DNA of 64,000 nucleotides from Siphonodentalium dalli (taxonomy: Eukaryota; Mollusca; Scaphopoda; Gadilida; Siphonodentaliidae): NCBI GenBank assembly GCA_032622095.1, contig CP136064.1:138463954-138527953 (forward strand), given 5' to 3'. Shown here piece after piece: positions 1 through 12,175 of the stretch. Every line of letters begins with the position of its first letter. Positions within the stretch are counted from its first letter, which is position 1. The notes under the pieces were generated by a model. The model was not told the origin of the DNA. It worked only from the letters and a program-made list of their open reading frames with translations, and ran no database searches. A program made the position numbers and the translations under genes.

Positions 1-480
1 CAGTCATTAATTTAGTAATATGTAGCTATACTAATTATATATATGTATATACTTGTATCTTAAAATCAGCTTTTATTTCTCCAGAAGCATGGTAAATGGT
101 CTAGACGAAATACAAATCTGTATTCTTCGACGAACACGCGCTCTGTTACCTGGTTACGCGGTCTCCACAAATTTCGGCATTAAAATTCATACATTTTCAA
201 ATGGAATCTAGCATTGAATCCCATCGTATAATGAAAATAATAGGTGTTTCAATTGCAAAATACCGGTTTTGTATCATGTCAGTGCTCATACTTGGAGTAA
301 ACAGCATATGTTGATACCAATTTTTGACACAGACTCACCGTTGAATCGAGAATGAAATCTTCAACAATGACGTCATGTCTTCAGGCACCCTTACGTCACG
401 GTGGCTACCGCTGCGCCGAGCAAAGTATAGATCGGAATTGAATTACTAATTTGTGTTTAATTTTAAGTGACTAGTTTTAA
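1..480. other. AT-rich intergenic sequence
   Basis: No reading frame, RNA or repeat structure that I can support is visible here. The sequence is AT-rich and non-coding in all frames. Confidence 0.5.
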
Positions 481-655
481 GATAAATAGGTTATCACCAT
501 TAAGCACCAACACAGAAGTGTATCGAGTCTCGATACCGTCTTTTGCCTGCATTTGTGACTGACCAAAGGTCTCGTCGCAATACTTGCAAAAGACGGAATC
601 TCGACTCGATACAAGATCTGTATTGACGCACAATGGTGTTTACCTATTTGTATTC
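481..655. repeat. Foldback (inverted repeat) element
   Basis: Two arms of about 75 bases face each other. TGTATCGAGTCTCGATACCG near 518 pairs with a matching arm ending CTCGACTCGATACA near 612, and the outer parts (AAATAGGTTATCACCATT on the left, AATGGTGTTTACCTATTTG on the right) also pair. This is a MITE-like hairpin with no coding capacity. I cannot assign a superfamily. Confidence 0.6.
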
Positions 656-979
656 AAATAATTATAATACCTTTGAGCTCGGTCCCGGACCCCTGCATAA
701 CATTTTTAGGTATAGTACTATATATACTAGTGATCATTCCATGCATGTATATGTGAAATAGTGGTAATATAGAGAAACAAAAATTAAGCAGATGAACTAA
801 TTAACTTTTATTTGTGTTTCTCTAATTTATGCACCATCATATATAATTAATTAACACTAAGTATATTAATATGCAAGGGCATTTTGTGGTCACTAATTTG
901 AAAGTAAGGTACTTAATTTATTGTTTGCCCCTTGACTACATGTTTAATGATCATTTTATGACCAAGCCGTTCAGTTTTA
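656..979. other. AT-rich intergenic sequence
   Basis: Nothing supportable is seen apart from a short hairpin near 771-821, where GAGAAACA pairs with TGTTTCTC. Confidence 0.4.
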
Positions 980-1453
980 AATTTGATGCCATTAATTTTA
1001 TTTAAGGACCTCAAATTTTCTTAAATATCAAACTCTTCAAAAGTATTAATGATGGGAATAATTTAATACCATTAAATTTGCATTAATTGTTCTTTCTAAT
1101 TTATTGATGTAACAAAATAGAAAGAACAATTAACGCAAGTTTAATGCTATTAAATTATTCCCATCATTAATACTTCTGAAGAGTTTGATATTTATGAAAA
1201 TTTGAGGTCCTTAACTCTTACAGTGCCAGGGGCCGATCTCATCGACCCTAATTTACGGTCGGTAGAGTGCCAGGGCAGATGAAATCGGCCCTAAAAAAAA
1301 AAGTCCTTAGGGGCATGTTATAACTCAAAAACGATCACCAAGTATTCATAGTAATAATTTTGATGCCCATGAAAAACGTAAGATTCCTTGGCACTAAACC
1401 TACAAAATAAACCTGGCACTGAAAGAGTTAAATAAAATTAATGGCATCAAATT
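980..1453. repeat. Palindromic element split by a nested MITE
   Basis: The left arm (980-1100) begins AATTTGATGCCATTAATTTT and reads through AAGGACCTCAAATTTT to AATTGTTCTTTCTA. The right arm is its reverse complement but is interrupted: its inner part runs 1119-1214 and its outer part (TTAAATAAAATTAATGGC...) resumes at 1428. Removing 1215-1427 plus one TTAA restores a nearly perfect palindrome with arms of about 120 bases and a loop of about 20. No protein is encoded. Confidence 0.8.
1215..1427. mobile_element. TTAA-flanked MITE (piggyBac-like)
   Basis: This 213-base insertion has 16-base terminal inverted repeats: CTCTTACAGTGCCAGG at the left, and a right end whose reverse complement is CTCTTTCAGTGCCAGG. 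It is flanked on both sides by TTAA (1211-1214 and 1428-1431). TTAA target duplication is characteristic of the piggyBac superfamily, so the superfamily call is inference from target and TIR. The interrupted palindrome supplies the empty site. No transposase is encoded. Confidence 0.8.
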
Positions 1454-2322
1454 GATATGAAATTGGTTATCATTGTTTTGATGCTGTGTTCAGGCCATTA
1501 AAGCTGAAGATTTTAATGGCAGTATGTGACTCTTTACAGGAACTAATGCATTTTAAGAGCGTTAAGTTTAATGCACCAACGGTTTGGTGATATTTTAATG
1601 AATTTTCTCAATAGTTTAATGATTTTAATTACTGGATAAATTAATGATTTTGTATCGATTTAATGGGGCTCCTTAAAAAAAAAGAAAACAAAGATCAATG
1701 AGGTGATTTAAGGAATTAATGTACTTTTAATGACATTTTAAAGGTATTTTAGTGAGTTATGCCTCTAGTAGCATGTAGATCCTTGGCTTTTTAGCAAGTA
1801 TACTGATTTATGACACAAATTCAATTTTCAGAAGTAGCTGCCAATATTAAGTCGATCTGATAATGCGAGTAATCATTATGTGGCATTTTGAGATCGACGG
1901 TCCTATAAAATGTTGACACCAAATAATCCAGGATTTCCAAAAGCACTTGTCCAGTTATCAAGCGGGAGAACACAGACATATTAACAGACTGTGTACAATA
2001 ACAGTAACACGGTACTTTAATTTATTATTGTGAACATGTACGCGCAATCATCATCTTATATAATCCATGCAAGTATAGGCAATATACCAGCGATCAGTGA
2101 AGGAAGTGACACCATGATGTTGGGATGTAATTTTGAATGTCCGCTGATGTATTTTAACATTCAACATCTAATATGGAACTTTACTCAGCTGCACACCGGA
2201 TTTCACGTACTATCACTGTAAAAACCACGAGGAACGCGCACAATCAGATTCGCTTAACTCTGGCAATATTAAGACGTTTACTCGTAACCTTCGTAACCGA
2301 ACTCTCATGTCACCGCTGTTTG
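1454..2322. other. AT-rich sequence with recurring TTTAATG words
   Basis: The words TTTAATG and TTAATGA recur about every 20-40 bases between 1,500 and 1,750, which suggests a decayed simple or satellite repeat. The small frames between 2,030 and 2,360 have no recognisable content and I do not call them genes. Confidence 0.4.
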
Positions 2323-2780
2323 GCAAGCTGTGCATGTGTTTCTGTCTTTCTTCGATGAACCACAAATGACGTGGTTATTATTTCTTTAAGAACATGCATA
2401 TAACTCAGAAAACGCAAAGCTATTACATAGCAATTATCAAAAGACGCGCTTATTGCCGAGCTATACATCTGGTTCTGTGTTTAATATCCATTTAAGAACA
2501 CGATAAATTACAAATATGTGGTTAATATTCATTTAAGAACACGTCTTGCCGAGCTGTGTATGTGTTTCTGTCTTTCTTCGATGAACCACACATGACGTGG
2601 TTAATATTCTTTTAAGAACATACATATAACACAGAAAATGCGAAGCTATTATATAGCAATCATCCAGAGAGGCGCGTATTGCCGAGCTGTACATCTGGTT
2701 CTGTGTTTAATATCCCTTTAAGAACACGATAAATCACAAAATGATGTGGCTAATATTCCTTTAAAACCTATATCTTTGAC
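2323..2780. repeat. Two-copy tandem repeat, about 226 bp
   Basis: Two adjacent copies are offset by 226 bases (from about 2,331 and 2,557). Both carry GTGTTTCTGTCTTTCTTCG, GAACCACA-ATGACGTGGTTA, AAGAACATRCATATAAC and TACATCTGGTTCTGTG in the same order. A shorter motif, CCnTTTAAGAACACGATAAAT, also recurs inside each copy. It is non-coding. Confidence 0.75.
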
Positions 2781-2944
2781 AAATCACAAATAATGTGGTT
2801 ATCGTGTGCGACGGTCGGATTGGCAAGCACACTACCTGTCTGGTATCCTTGAATATAAGTCCAACTGTACAACAAAGAATATGCAAACGTATAGACCTGC
2901 ATATTGTAAACTCATGAAGACCGGTAACTTAGTATACAACACAA

Positions 2945-3288
2945 ACTGTTAGAAAACTGGCCGTCACTTTAACGGTGTCATACCGCACAACATCGCTGCA
3001 AACCTTGAACCGTTAAACATAGTATGTAGTATGTTCCACGGAAAAAAACTCTTTAAGTAACTGGCAGACTGTAACCTGTAACAGTCAGGCCGTTGTATTT
3101 TTTACTTTTCAACTCCGTTTAATTAATATAAAAACCATAATTAATAACACTCAGACGAATGGTATTTTTCACGGGTCACCACCAATTTTTTGCTCTTAAT
3201 TTGCTAATTTATCGTATAATTTGCCCGTGGTGACAATATGATTTCCCGATAGGTATTACGATTCATATGTTTTAGAATGGTCGAAGTT
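2945..3288 (+). repeat. Dispersed foldback repeat, left half (copy 1)
   Basis: This segment aligns along its length with 45,787-46,125: GTGTCATACCGC, CAACCTTG, ACTGGCAGACTGTAACC, CCGTTTAATTAATAT, TTTTGCTCTTAAT and TTTTAGAATGGTCGAA occur in the same order. Similarity stops at 3,288 where another element begins, and resumes at 12,755, so the two are halves of one repeat. No coding function is visible. Confidence 0.8.
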
Positions 3289-3315
3289 TATGGGAGGCCA
3301 AATTCAAATTTAATA

Positions 3316-3475
3316 ATGAATTGCGCTTAAACGCAAAGCAAATAATTGCATTTAAGTGCAATCAATTGCGCTTAAGCGCAAATACCACATATTGGGCTTA
3401 AGCACATATAGGGCATTTACGCTTAAGCATAATGAATTGCGCTTAAGCACAATTAATAGCGCTTAAGCGTAATTG
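3316..3475. repeat. Cluster of CGCTTAAGCG subterminal palindromes
   Basis: About seven copies of a palindrome close to ATTGCGCTTAAGCGCAAT lie just inside the left terminus; some are degenerate, such as ATTGCATTTAAGTGCAAT. At least two more lie inside the right terminus (about 12,687-12,725). Clustered subterminal repeats are known transposase-binding sites in several DNA transposons. That role here is inference. Confidence 0.6.
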
Positions 3476-4021
3476 TGACTACTATCTAACCTACCCATGA
3501 CCTGGTGTATCACCTAGCAACACAAGAGGAGCATTCGGCTTATTTTAACCTATTTAAATTAGCCTGAGTACTCAACAGTCAATTGTGATTATGTGTTCAA
3601 CAATGATAATCCTTAATTACATATTATCAAAATCCCTATATCCAAAGAATTGATGTCTCCTTCCCGGAACTCTAGTAATTTTTTGTATGATGTGTTTTAA
3701 TGTATTTTTGCAAAGATTTGGGCCCTTACCATGGTCATATACTATATCATGCATGTGGTGTCACTGCATGCGGGCTTGCTTATCTCATATGGTTTACTTA
3801 TTGACTTAAATCAGGGGGGGGGGTCCTACTTTCATATTATCAGCATCCCTGTCCAAACAAATTGGTGTCTCATTCCTGGAGCTTTGGTGTCTCGGTCCTC
3901 GAGCTCTAGTTTTTAGCTCAACTTTACTTTGTAAAGTTTGAGCTATTGCCATGGCTTTGTCGTCCGTCGTCCGTGTGTGCGTGTGTGCGTGTGTGCGTGT
4001 GTACGTAACGCGTCAACAATA
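3476..4021. other. Left internal sequence of the 9.5 kb element
   Basis: This is unique non-coding sequence between the subterminal palindromes and the satellite. It contains a run of nine G at about 3,816, paired direct motifs (TTGATGTCTCCTTCCCGGA near 3,650 and TTGGTGTCTCATTCCTGGA near 3,861), a hairpin AGCTCAAACTTTAC around 3,917-3,944, and a GTGTGCGTGTGTGCG simple run at about 3,975. Confidence 0.5.
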
Positions 4022-7000
4022 GAGGCTACAGGTCGTACCTTTGATCGGATCATTATGAAATTTGTCATAGCTGTTGACATCAACATTTGTACCGGAATAA
4101 TTCATTTTGGGGTCATACGGAAAAAAAACATGGCCGCCAGCGGCCATCTTAGATTTCAAAGTTCAATCCATTAGCACGGGCTACAGGCCGTACTGTTCGT
4201 CTGATCGTCATGAAATTTGTCATGGATGTTAATATTGACATGTAGATGGGAACGAGTAATTTTGGGGTCATTCGGCCAAAAAACATGGCCGCCAGCAGTC
4301 ATCTTCGATTTTACTCTTTGCATGACTAAATCCTTTAGCACGGGCTACAGGTCGTACCTTTAGTCAGATCGTCATAAAATTTGTCATGGATGTTAACAAT
4401 GACATGTAGATGGGAACGAGTCATTTTTGGGTTATTCGGGCAAAAAACATGGCCGCCAGCAGCCATCTTGGATTTTACTCTTTGTATGACTAAATCCTTT
4501 AGCACGGGCTACAGGTCGTACCTTTAGTCTGATAATCATGAAATTTATCATGGCTGTTGAAATTGGAATGTAGATGACAATGAGTCATTTTGGGGTCATT
4601 CGGACAAAAAACATGGCCGCCAGTGGCCATCTTTGTTTTCAAAATTCAATCCATTAGCACGGGCCACAGGTCGCACTGTTCGTCTGATCGTCATGAAATT
4701 TGTCATGGATGTTAATAATGACATGTAGATGGGAACGAGTCATTTTGGGGCCATTCGGCCAAAAAAGATGGCCGCCAGCAGCCATCTTGGATTTTACTCT
4801 TTGTATGACTAAATCCTTTAGCACGGGCTACAGGTCGTACCTTTAGTCAGATCGTCATAAAATTTGTCATGGATGTTAACAATGACATATAGATGGAAAC
4901 GATTCATTTTTGGGTTATTCGGGCAAAAAACATGGCCGCCAGCAGTCATCTTGTATTTTACTCTTTGTATGACTAAATCCTTTAGCACGGGCTACAGGTC
5001 GTACCTTTAGTCTGATAATCATGAAATTTATCATGATTGTTGACATTGGAATGTAGATGGGAACGAGTCATTTTGGGGTCATTCGGACAAAAAACATGGC
5101 CGCCAGTGGCCATCTTTGTTTTCAAAATTCAATCCATTAGCACGGGCCACAGGTCGCACTGTTCGTCTGATCGTCATGAAATTTGTCATGGATGTTAATA
5201 TTGACATGTAGATGGGAACGAGTAATTTTGGGGTCATTCGGCCCAAAAACATGGCCGCCAGCAGCCATCTTGGATTTTACTCTTTGTATGACTAAATTCT
5301 TTAGCACGGGCTACAGGTCGTACCTTTAGTCTGATCATCGTAAAATTTGTCATGGATGTTAACAATGAGATGTAGATTGGAACGAGTCATTTTGGGGTCA
5401 ATCAGCCAAAAAACATGGCCGCCAGCAGCCGTCTTGGATTTTACTCTTTGCATGACTAAATCCTTTAGCACGGGCTACAGGTCCTACTTTTAGTCTGATC
5501 ATCATAAAATTTGTCAAGAATGTTAATAATGACATGCAGATGAGAAAGAGTCATTTTGGGGTCATTCGGCCAAAAAACATGGCCGTCAGCAGCCATCTTG
5601 GATTTTACTCTTTGTATGACTAAATCCTTTAGCACGGGCTACAGGTCGTACCTTTATTCTGATCATTATAAAATTTGTCATGGCTGTTGATATTGGAATG
5701 TAGATGGGAACGAGTCATTTTGGGGTCATTCGGACAAAAAACATGGCCGCCAGCGGCCATCTTGGATTTCAAAATTTAATCCATTAGCATGGGCCACAGG
5801 TCGTACTGATTGTCTGATCATCATGAAATTTGTCATGGATGATAATATTTACATGTAGATGGGAACGAGTAATTTTGGGGTCATTCGGCCAAAAAACATG
5901 GCCACCAGCAGCCATCTTAGATTTTACTCTTTGTATGACTAAATTCTTTATCACGGGCTGCAGGTCGTACCTTTGGTCGGATCATCATGAAATTTGTCAT
6001 GGATGTTAACAATGACACGTAGATGGGAACGAGTCATTTTCGCGTCATTCAGCCAAAAAACATGTCTGCCAGCAGCCATCTTTGATTTTACTCTTTGTAT
6101 GACTAAATCCTTTAGCACGGGCTACAGGTTGTATCTTTAGTCTGATCATCATAAAAAATTTCATGAATGTTAATAATGACATGTAGATGGGAACGAGTCA
6201 TTTTGGGGCCATTCGGCCAAAAAAGATGGCCGCCAGCAGCCATCTAGGATTTTACTCTTTGTATGACTAAATCCTTTAGCACGGGCTACAGGTCGTACCT
6301 TTAGTCAGATCGTCATAAAATTTGTCATGGATGTTAACAATGACATATAGATGGAAACGAGTCATTTTTGGGTTATTCGGGCAAAAAACATGGCCGCCAG
6401 CAGTCATCTTGTATTTTACTCTTTGTATGACTAAATCCTTTAGCACGGGCTACAGGTCGTACCTTTAGTCTGATAATCATGAAATTTATCATGATTGTTG
6501 AAATTGGAATGTAGATGGGAACGAGTCATTTTGGGGTCATTCGGACAAAAAACATGGCCGCCAGTGGCCATCTTTGTTTTCAAAATTCAATCCATTAGCA
6601 CGGGCCACAGGTCGCACTGTTCGTCTGATCGTCATGAAATTTGTCATGGATGTTAATATTCACATGTAGATGGGAACGAGTAATTTTGGGGTCATTCGGC
6701 CCAAAAACATGGCCGCCAGCAGCCATCTTGGATTTTACTCTTTGTATGACTAAATTCTTTAGCACGGGCTACAGGTCGTACCTTTAGTCTGATCATCGTA
6801 AAATTTGTCATGGATGTTAACAATGACATGTAGATTGGAACGAGTCATTTTGGGGTCAATCAGCCAAAAAACATGGCCGCCAGCAGCCGTCTTGGATTTT
6901 ACTCTTTGCATGACTAAATCCTTTAGCACGGGCTACAGGTCCTACTTTTAGTCTGATCATCATAAAATTTGTCAAGAATGTTAATAATGACATGCAGATG

Positions 7001-10000
7001 AGAAAGAGTCATTTTGGGGTCATTCGGCCAAAAAACATGGCCGTCAGCAGCCATCTTGGATTTTACACTTTGTATGACTAAATCCTTTAGCACGGGCTAC
7101 AGGTCGTACCTTTAGTCTGATCATTATAAAATTTGTCATGGCTGTTGATATTGGAATGTAGATGGGAACGAGTCATTTTGGGGTCATTCGGACAAAAAAC
7201 ATGGCCGCCAGCGGCCATCTTGGATTTCAAAATTTAATCCATTAGCACGGGCCACAGGTCGTACTGATTGTCTGATCATCATGAAATTTGTCATGGATGA
7301 TAATATTTACATGCAGATGGGAACGAGTAATTTTGGGGTCATTCGGCCAAAAAACATGGCCAACAGCAGCCATCTTAGATTTTACTCTTTGTATGACTAA
7401 ATTCTTTATCACGGGCTGCAGGTCGTACCTTTAGTCTGATCATCATAAAATTTGTCATGGATGTTAACAATGAGATGTAGATGGGAACGAGTAATTTTGG
7501 GGTCAATCGGCCAAAAAACATGGTCGCCAGCAGCCATCTTGGATTTTACTCTTTGTATGACTAAATCCTTTAGCACGGGCTACAGGTTGTATCTTTAGTC
7601 TGATCATCATAAAAAATTTCATGAATGTTAATAATGACATATAGATGGGAACGAGTCATTTTGGGGCCATTCGGCCAAAAAAGATGGCCGCCAGCAGCCA
7701 TCTTGGATTTTACTCTTTGTATGACTAAATCCTTTAGCACGGGCTACAGGTCGTACCTTTAGTCAGATCGTCATAAAATTTGTCATGGATGTTAACAATG
7801 AAATATAGATGGAAACGAGTCATTTTTGGGTTATTCGGGCAAAAAACATGGCCGCCAGCAGTCATCTTGTATTTTACTCTTTGTATGACTAAATCCTTTA
7901 GCACGGCTACAGGTCGTACCTTTAGTCTGATAATCATGAAATTTATCATGATTGTTTAAATTGGAATGTAGATGGGAACGAGTCATTTTGGGGTCATTCG
8001 GACAAAAAACATGGCCGCCAGTGGCCATCTTTGTTTTCAAAATTCAATCCATTAGCACGGGCCACAGGTCGCACTGTTCGTCTGATCGTCATGAAATTTG
8101 TCATGGATGTTAACATTGACATGTAGATGGGAACGAGTAATTTTGGGGTCATTCGGCCCAAAAACATGGCCGCCAGCAGCCATCTTGGATTTTACTCTTT
8201 GCATGACTAAATCCTTTAGCACGGGCTACAGGTCCTACTTTTAGTCTGATCATCATAAAATTTGTCAAGAATGTTAATAATGACATGTAGATGGGAACGA
8301 GTCATTTTGGGGTCATTCGGCCGAAAAACATGGCCGCAAGCAGCCGTCTTGGATTTTACTCTTTGCATGACTAAATCCTTTAGCACGGGCTACAGGTCCT
8401 ACTTTTAGTCTGATCATCATAAAATTTGTCAAGAATGTTAATAATGACATGTAGATGGGAACGAGTCATTTTTGGGTTATTCGGGCAAAAAACATGGCCG
8501 CCAGCAGCCATCTTGGATTTTACTCTTTGTATGACTAAATCCTTTAGCACCGGCTACAGGTCGTACCTTTAGTCTGATAATCATGAAATTTATCATGGTT
8601 GTTGAAATTGGAATGTAGATGGGAACGAGTCATTTTGGGGTCATTCGGCCAAAAAACATGGCCGTCAGCAGCCATCTTGGATTTTACTCTTTGTATGACT
8701 AAATCCTTTAGCACGGGCTACAGGTCGTACCTTTATTCTGATCATTATAAAATTTGTCATGGCTGTTGATATTGGAATGCAGATGGGAACGAGTCATTTT
8801 GGCCATCTTTGTTTTCAAAATTCAATCCATTAGCACGGGCCACAGGTCGCACTGTTCGTCTGATCGTCATGAAATTTGTCATGGATGTTAATATTGACAT
8901 GTAGATGGGAACGAGTAATTTTGGGGTCATTCGGCTTAAAAACATGGCCGCCAGCAGCCATCTTGGATTTTACTCTTTGTATGACTACATTCTTTAGCAC
9001 GGGCTACAGGTGGTACCTTTAGTCTGATCATCATCAAATTTGTCATGGATGTTAACAATGACATGTAGATTGGAATGATTCATTTTGGGGTCATTCGGCC
9101 AAAAAACATGGCCGTCAGCAGCCATCTTGGATTTTACTCTTTGTATGACTAAATCCTTTAGCACGGGCTACAGGTCGTACCTTTATTCTGATCATTATAA
9201 AATTTGTCATGGCTGTTGATATTGGAATGCAGATGGGAACGAGTCATTTTGGGGTCATTCGGACAAAAAACATGGCCGCCAGCGGCCATCTTGGATTTCA
9301 AAATTTAATCCATTAGCACGGGCCACATGTCGTACTGATTGTCTGATCATCATGAAATTTGTCATGGATGATAATATTTACATGTAGATGGGAACGAGTA
9401 ATTTTGGGGTCATTCGGCCAAAAAACATGGCCACCAGCAGCCATCTTAGATTTTACTCTTTGTATGACTAAATTCTTTATCACGGGCTGCAGGTCGTACC
9501 TTTAGTCTGATCATCATAAAATTTGTCATGGATGTTAACAATGACATGTAGATGGGAACGAGTAATCTTGGGGTCAATCGGCCAAAAAACATGGTCGCCA
9601 GCAGCCATCTTGGATTTTACTCTTTGTATGACTAAATCCTTTAGCACGGGCTACAGGTCGTACCTTTAGTCAGATCGTCATAAAATTTGTCATGGATGTT
9701 AACAATGAAATATAGATGGAAACGAGTCATTTTTGGGTTATTCGGGCAAAAAACATGGCCGCCAGCAGTCATCTTGTATTTTACTCTTTGTATGACTAAA
9801 TCCTTTAGCACGGCTACAGGTCGTACCTTTAGTCTGATAATCATGAAATTTATCATGATTGTTTAAATTGGAATGTAGATGGGAACGAGTCATTTTGGGG
9901 TCATTCGGACAAAAAACATGGCCGCCAGTGGCCATCTTTGTTTTCAAAATTCAATCCATTAGCACGGGCCACAGGTCGCACTGTTCGTCTGATCGTCATG

Positions 10001-12175
10001 AAATTTGTCATGGATGTTAACATTGACATGTAGATGGGAACGAGTAATTTTGGGGTCATTCGGCCCAAAAACATGGCCGCCAGCAGCCATCTTGGATTTT
10101 ACTCTTTGCATGACTAAATCCTTTAGCACGGGCTACAGGTCCTACTTTTAGTCTGATCATCATAAAATTTGTCAAGAATGTTAATAATGACATGTAGATG
10201 GGAACGAGTCATTTTGGGGTCATTCGGCCGAAAAACATGGCCGCAAGCAGCCGTCTTGGATTTTACTCTTTGCATGACTAAATCCTTTAGCACGGGCTAC
10301 AGGTCCTACTTTTAGTCTGATCATCATAAAATTTGTCAAGAATGTTAATAATGACATGTAGATGGGAACGAGTCATTTTTGGGTTATTCGGGCAAAAAAC
10401 ATGGCCGCCAGCAGCCATCTTGGATTTTACTCTTTGTATGACTAAATCCTTTAGCACCGGCTACAGGTCGTACCTTTAGTCTGATAATCATGAAATTTAT
10501 CATGGTTGTTGAAATTGGAATGTAGATGGGAACGAGTCATTTTGGGGTCATTCGGCCAAAAAACATGGCCGTCAGCAGCCATCTTGGATTTTACTCTTTG
10601 TATGACTAAATCCTTTAGCACGGGCTACAGGTCGTACCTTTATTCTGATCATTATAAAATTTGTCATGGCTGTTGATATTGGAATGCAGATGGGAACGAG
10701 TCATTTTGGCCATCTTTGTTTTCAAAATTCAATCCATTAGCACGGGCCACAGGTCGCACTGTTCGTCTGATCGTCATGAAATTTGTCATGGATGTTAATA
10801 TTGACATGTAGATGGGAACGAGTAATTTTGGGGTCATTCGGCTTAAAAACATGGCCGCCAGCAGCCATCTTGGATTTTACTCTTTGTATGACTACATTCT
10901 TTAGCACGGGCTACAGGTGGTACCTTTAGTCTGATCATCATCAAATTTGTCATGGATGTTAACAATGACATGTAGATTGGAATGATTCATTTTGGGGTCA
11001 TTCGGCCAAAAAACATGGCCGTCAGCAGCCATCTTGGATTTTACTCTTTGTATGACTAAATCCTTTAGCACGGGCTACAGGTCGTACCTTTATTCTGATC
11101 ATTATAAAATTTGTCATGGCTGTTGATATTGGAATGCAGATGGGAACGAGTCATTTTGGGGTCATTCGGACAAAAAACATGGCCGCCAGCGGCCATCTTG
11201 GATTTCAAAATTTAATCCATTAGCACGGGCCACAGGTCGTACTGATTGTCTGATCATCATGAAATTTGTCATGGATGATAATATTTACATGTAGATGGGA
11301 ACGAGTAATCTTGGGGTCAATCGGCCAAAAAACATGGTCGCCAGCAGCCATCTTGGATTTTACTCTTTGTATGACTAAATCCTTTAGCACGGACTACAGG
11401 TTGTATCTTTAGTCTGATCATCATAAAAAAATTCGTGAATGTTAATAATGACATGTAGATGGGAACGAGTCATTTTGGGGTCATTCGGCCAAAAAAGATG
11501 GCCGCCAGCAGCCATCTTGGATTTTACTCTTTGTATGACTAAATCCTTTAGCACGGGCTACAGGTCGTACCTTTAGTCTGATCATCATAAAATTTTTCAT
11601 GGCTGTTGAAATTGGAATGTAAATGGGAACAAGTCATTTTGGGGTAATTCAGGCAAAAAACATGGCCGCCAGCGGCCATCTTGGATTTCAAAATTTAATC
11701 CATTAGCACGGGCCACAGGTCGTACGATTCGTCTGATCATCATGAAATTTGTCCTGGATGTTAATGTTGATATGTAGATGGAAACGAGTAATTTTGGGGT
11801 CATTTGGCGGAAAAAACGTGGCCGCCAGCAGCCATCTTGGATTTTACTCTTTGTATGACTAAATTCTTTAGCACGGGCTACAGGTCGTACCTTTAGTCTG
11901 ATCATCGTAAAATTTGTCATGGATGTTAACAATGACATGTAGATTGGAACGAGTCATTTTGGGGTCAATCGGCCAAAAAACATGGCCGCCAGCAGCCATC
12001 TTGGATTTTACTCTTTGTATGACTAAATTCTATAGCATGGGCTACAGGTCGTACCTTTAGTCTGATCGTCATAAAATTTGTCATTGATGTTAACGATGAC
12101 ATGTAGATGGGAACGACTCATTTTGGGGTCATTCGGCCGAAAACATGGCCGCCTGCAGCCATCTTGGATTTTACT
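4022..12175. repeat. 155/164-bp satellite array with higher-order repeats
   Basis: There are about 50 head-to-tail monomers. Each carries TTTAGCACGGGCTACAGG, GATCATCATAAAATTTGTCA, GATGGGAACGAGTCATTTT and AAACATGGCCGCCAGCAGCC. Two monomer lengths alternate, about 164 and about 155 bases; the shorter replaces GGATTTTACTCTTTGTATGAC with TTTCAAAATTCAATCC. A nine-monomer higher-order unit of 1,458 bases starts at about 4,728, 6,186 and 7,644. A 1,907-base tandem duplication follows (7,691-9,404 copied to 9,598-11,311, almost identical). Minus-strand reading frames here are repeat-derived and not genes. Confidence 0.95.

Noticed and set aside
7734-11938. Repeated minus-strand frames of 60-113 codons in the satellite
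   Set aside because: Identical frames recur at the satellite's higher-order period (1,907 bases) and translate conserved monomer bases; no domain, start context or splice signal.
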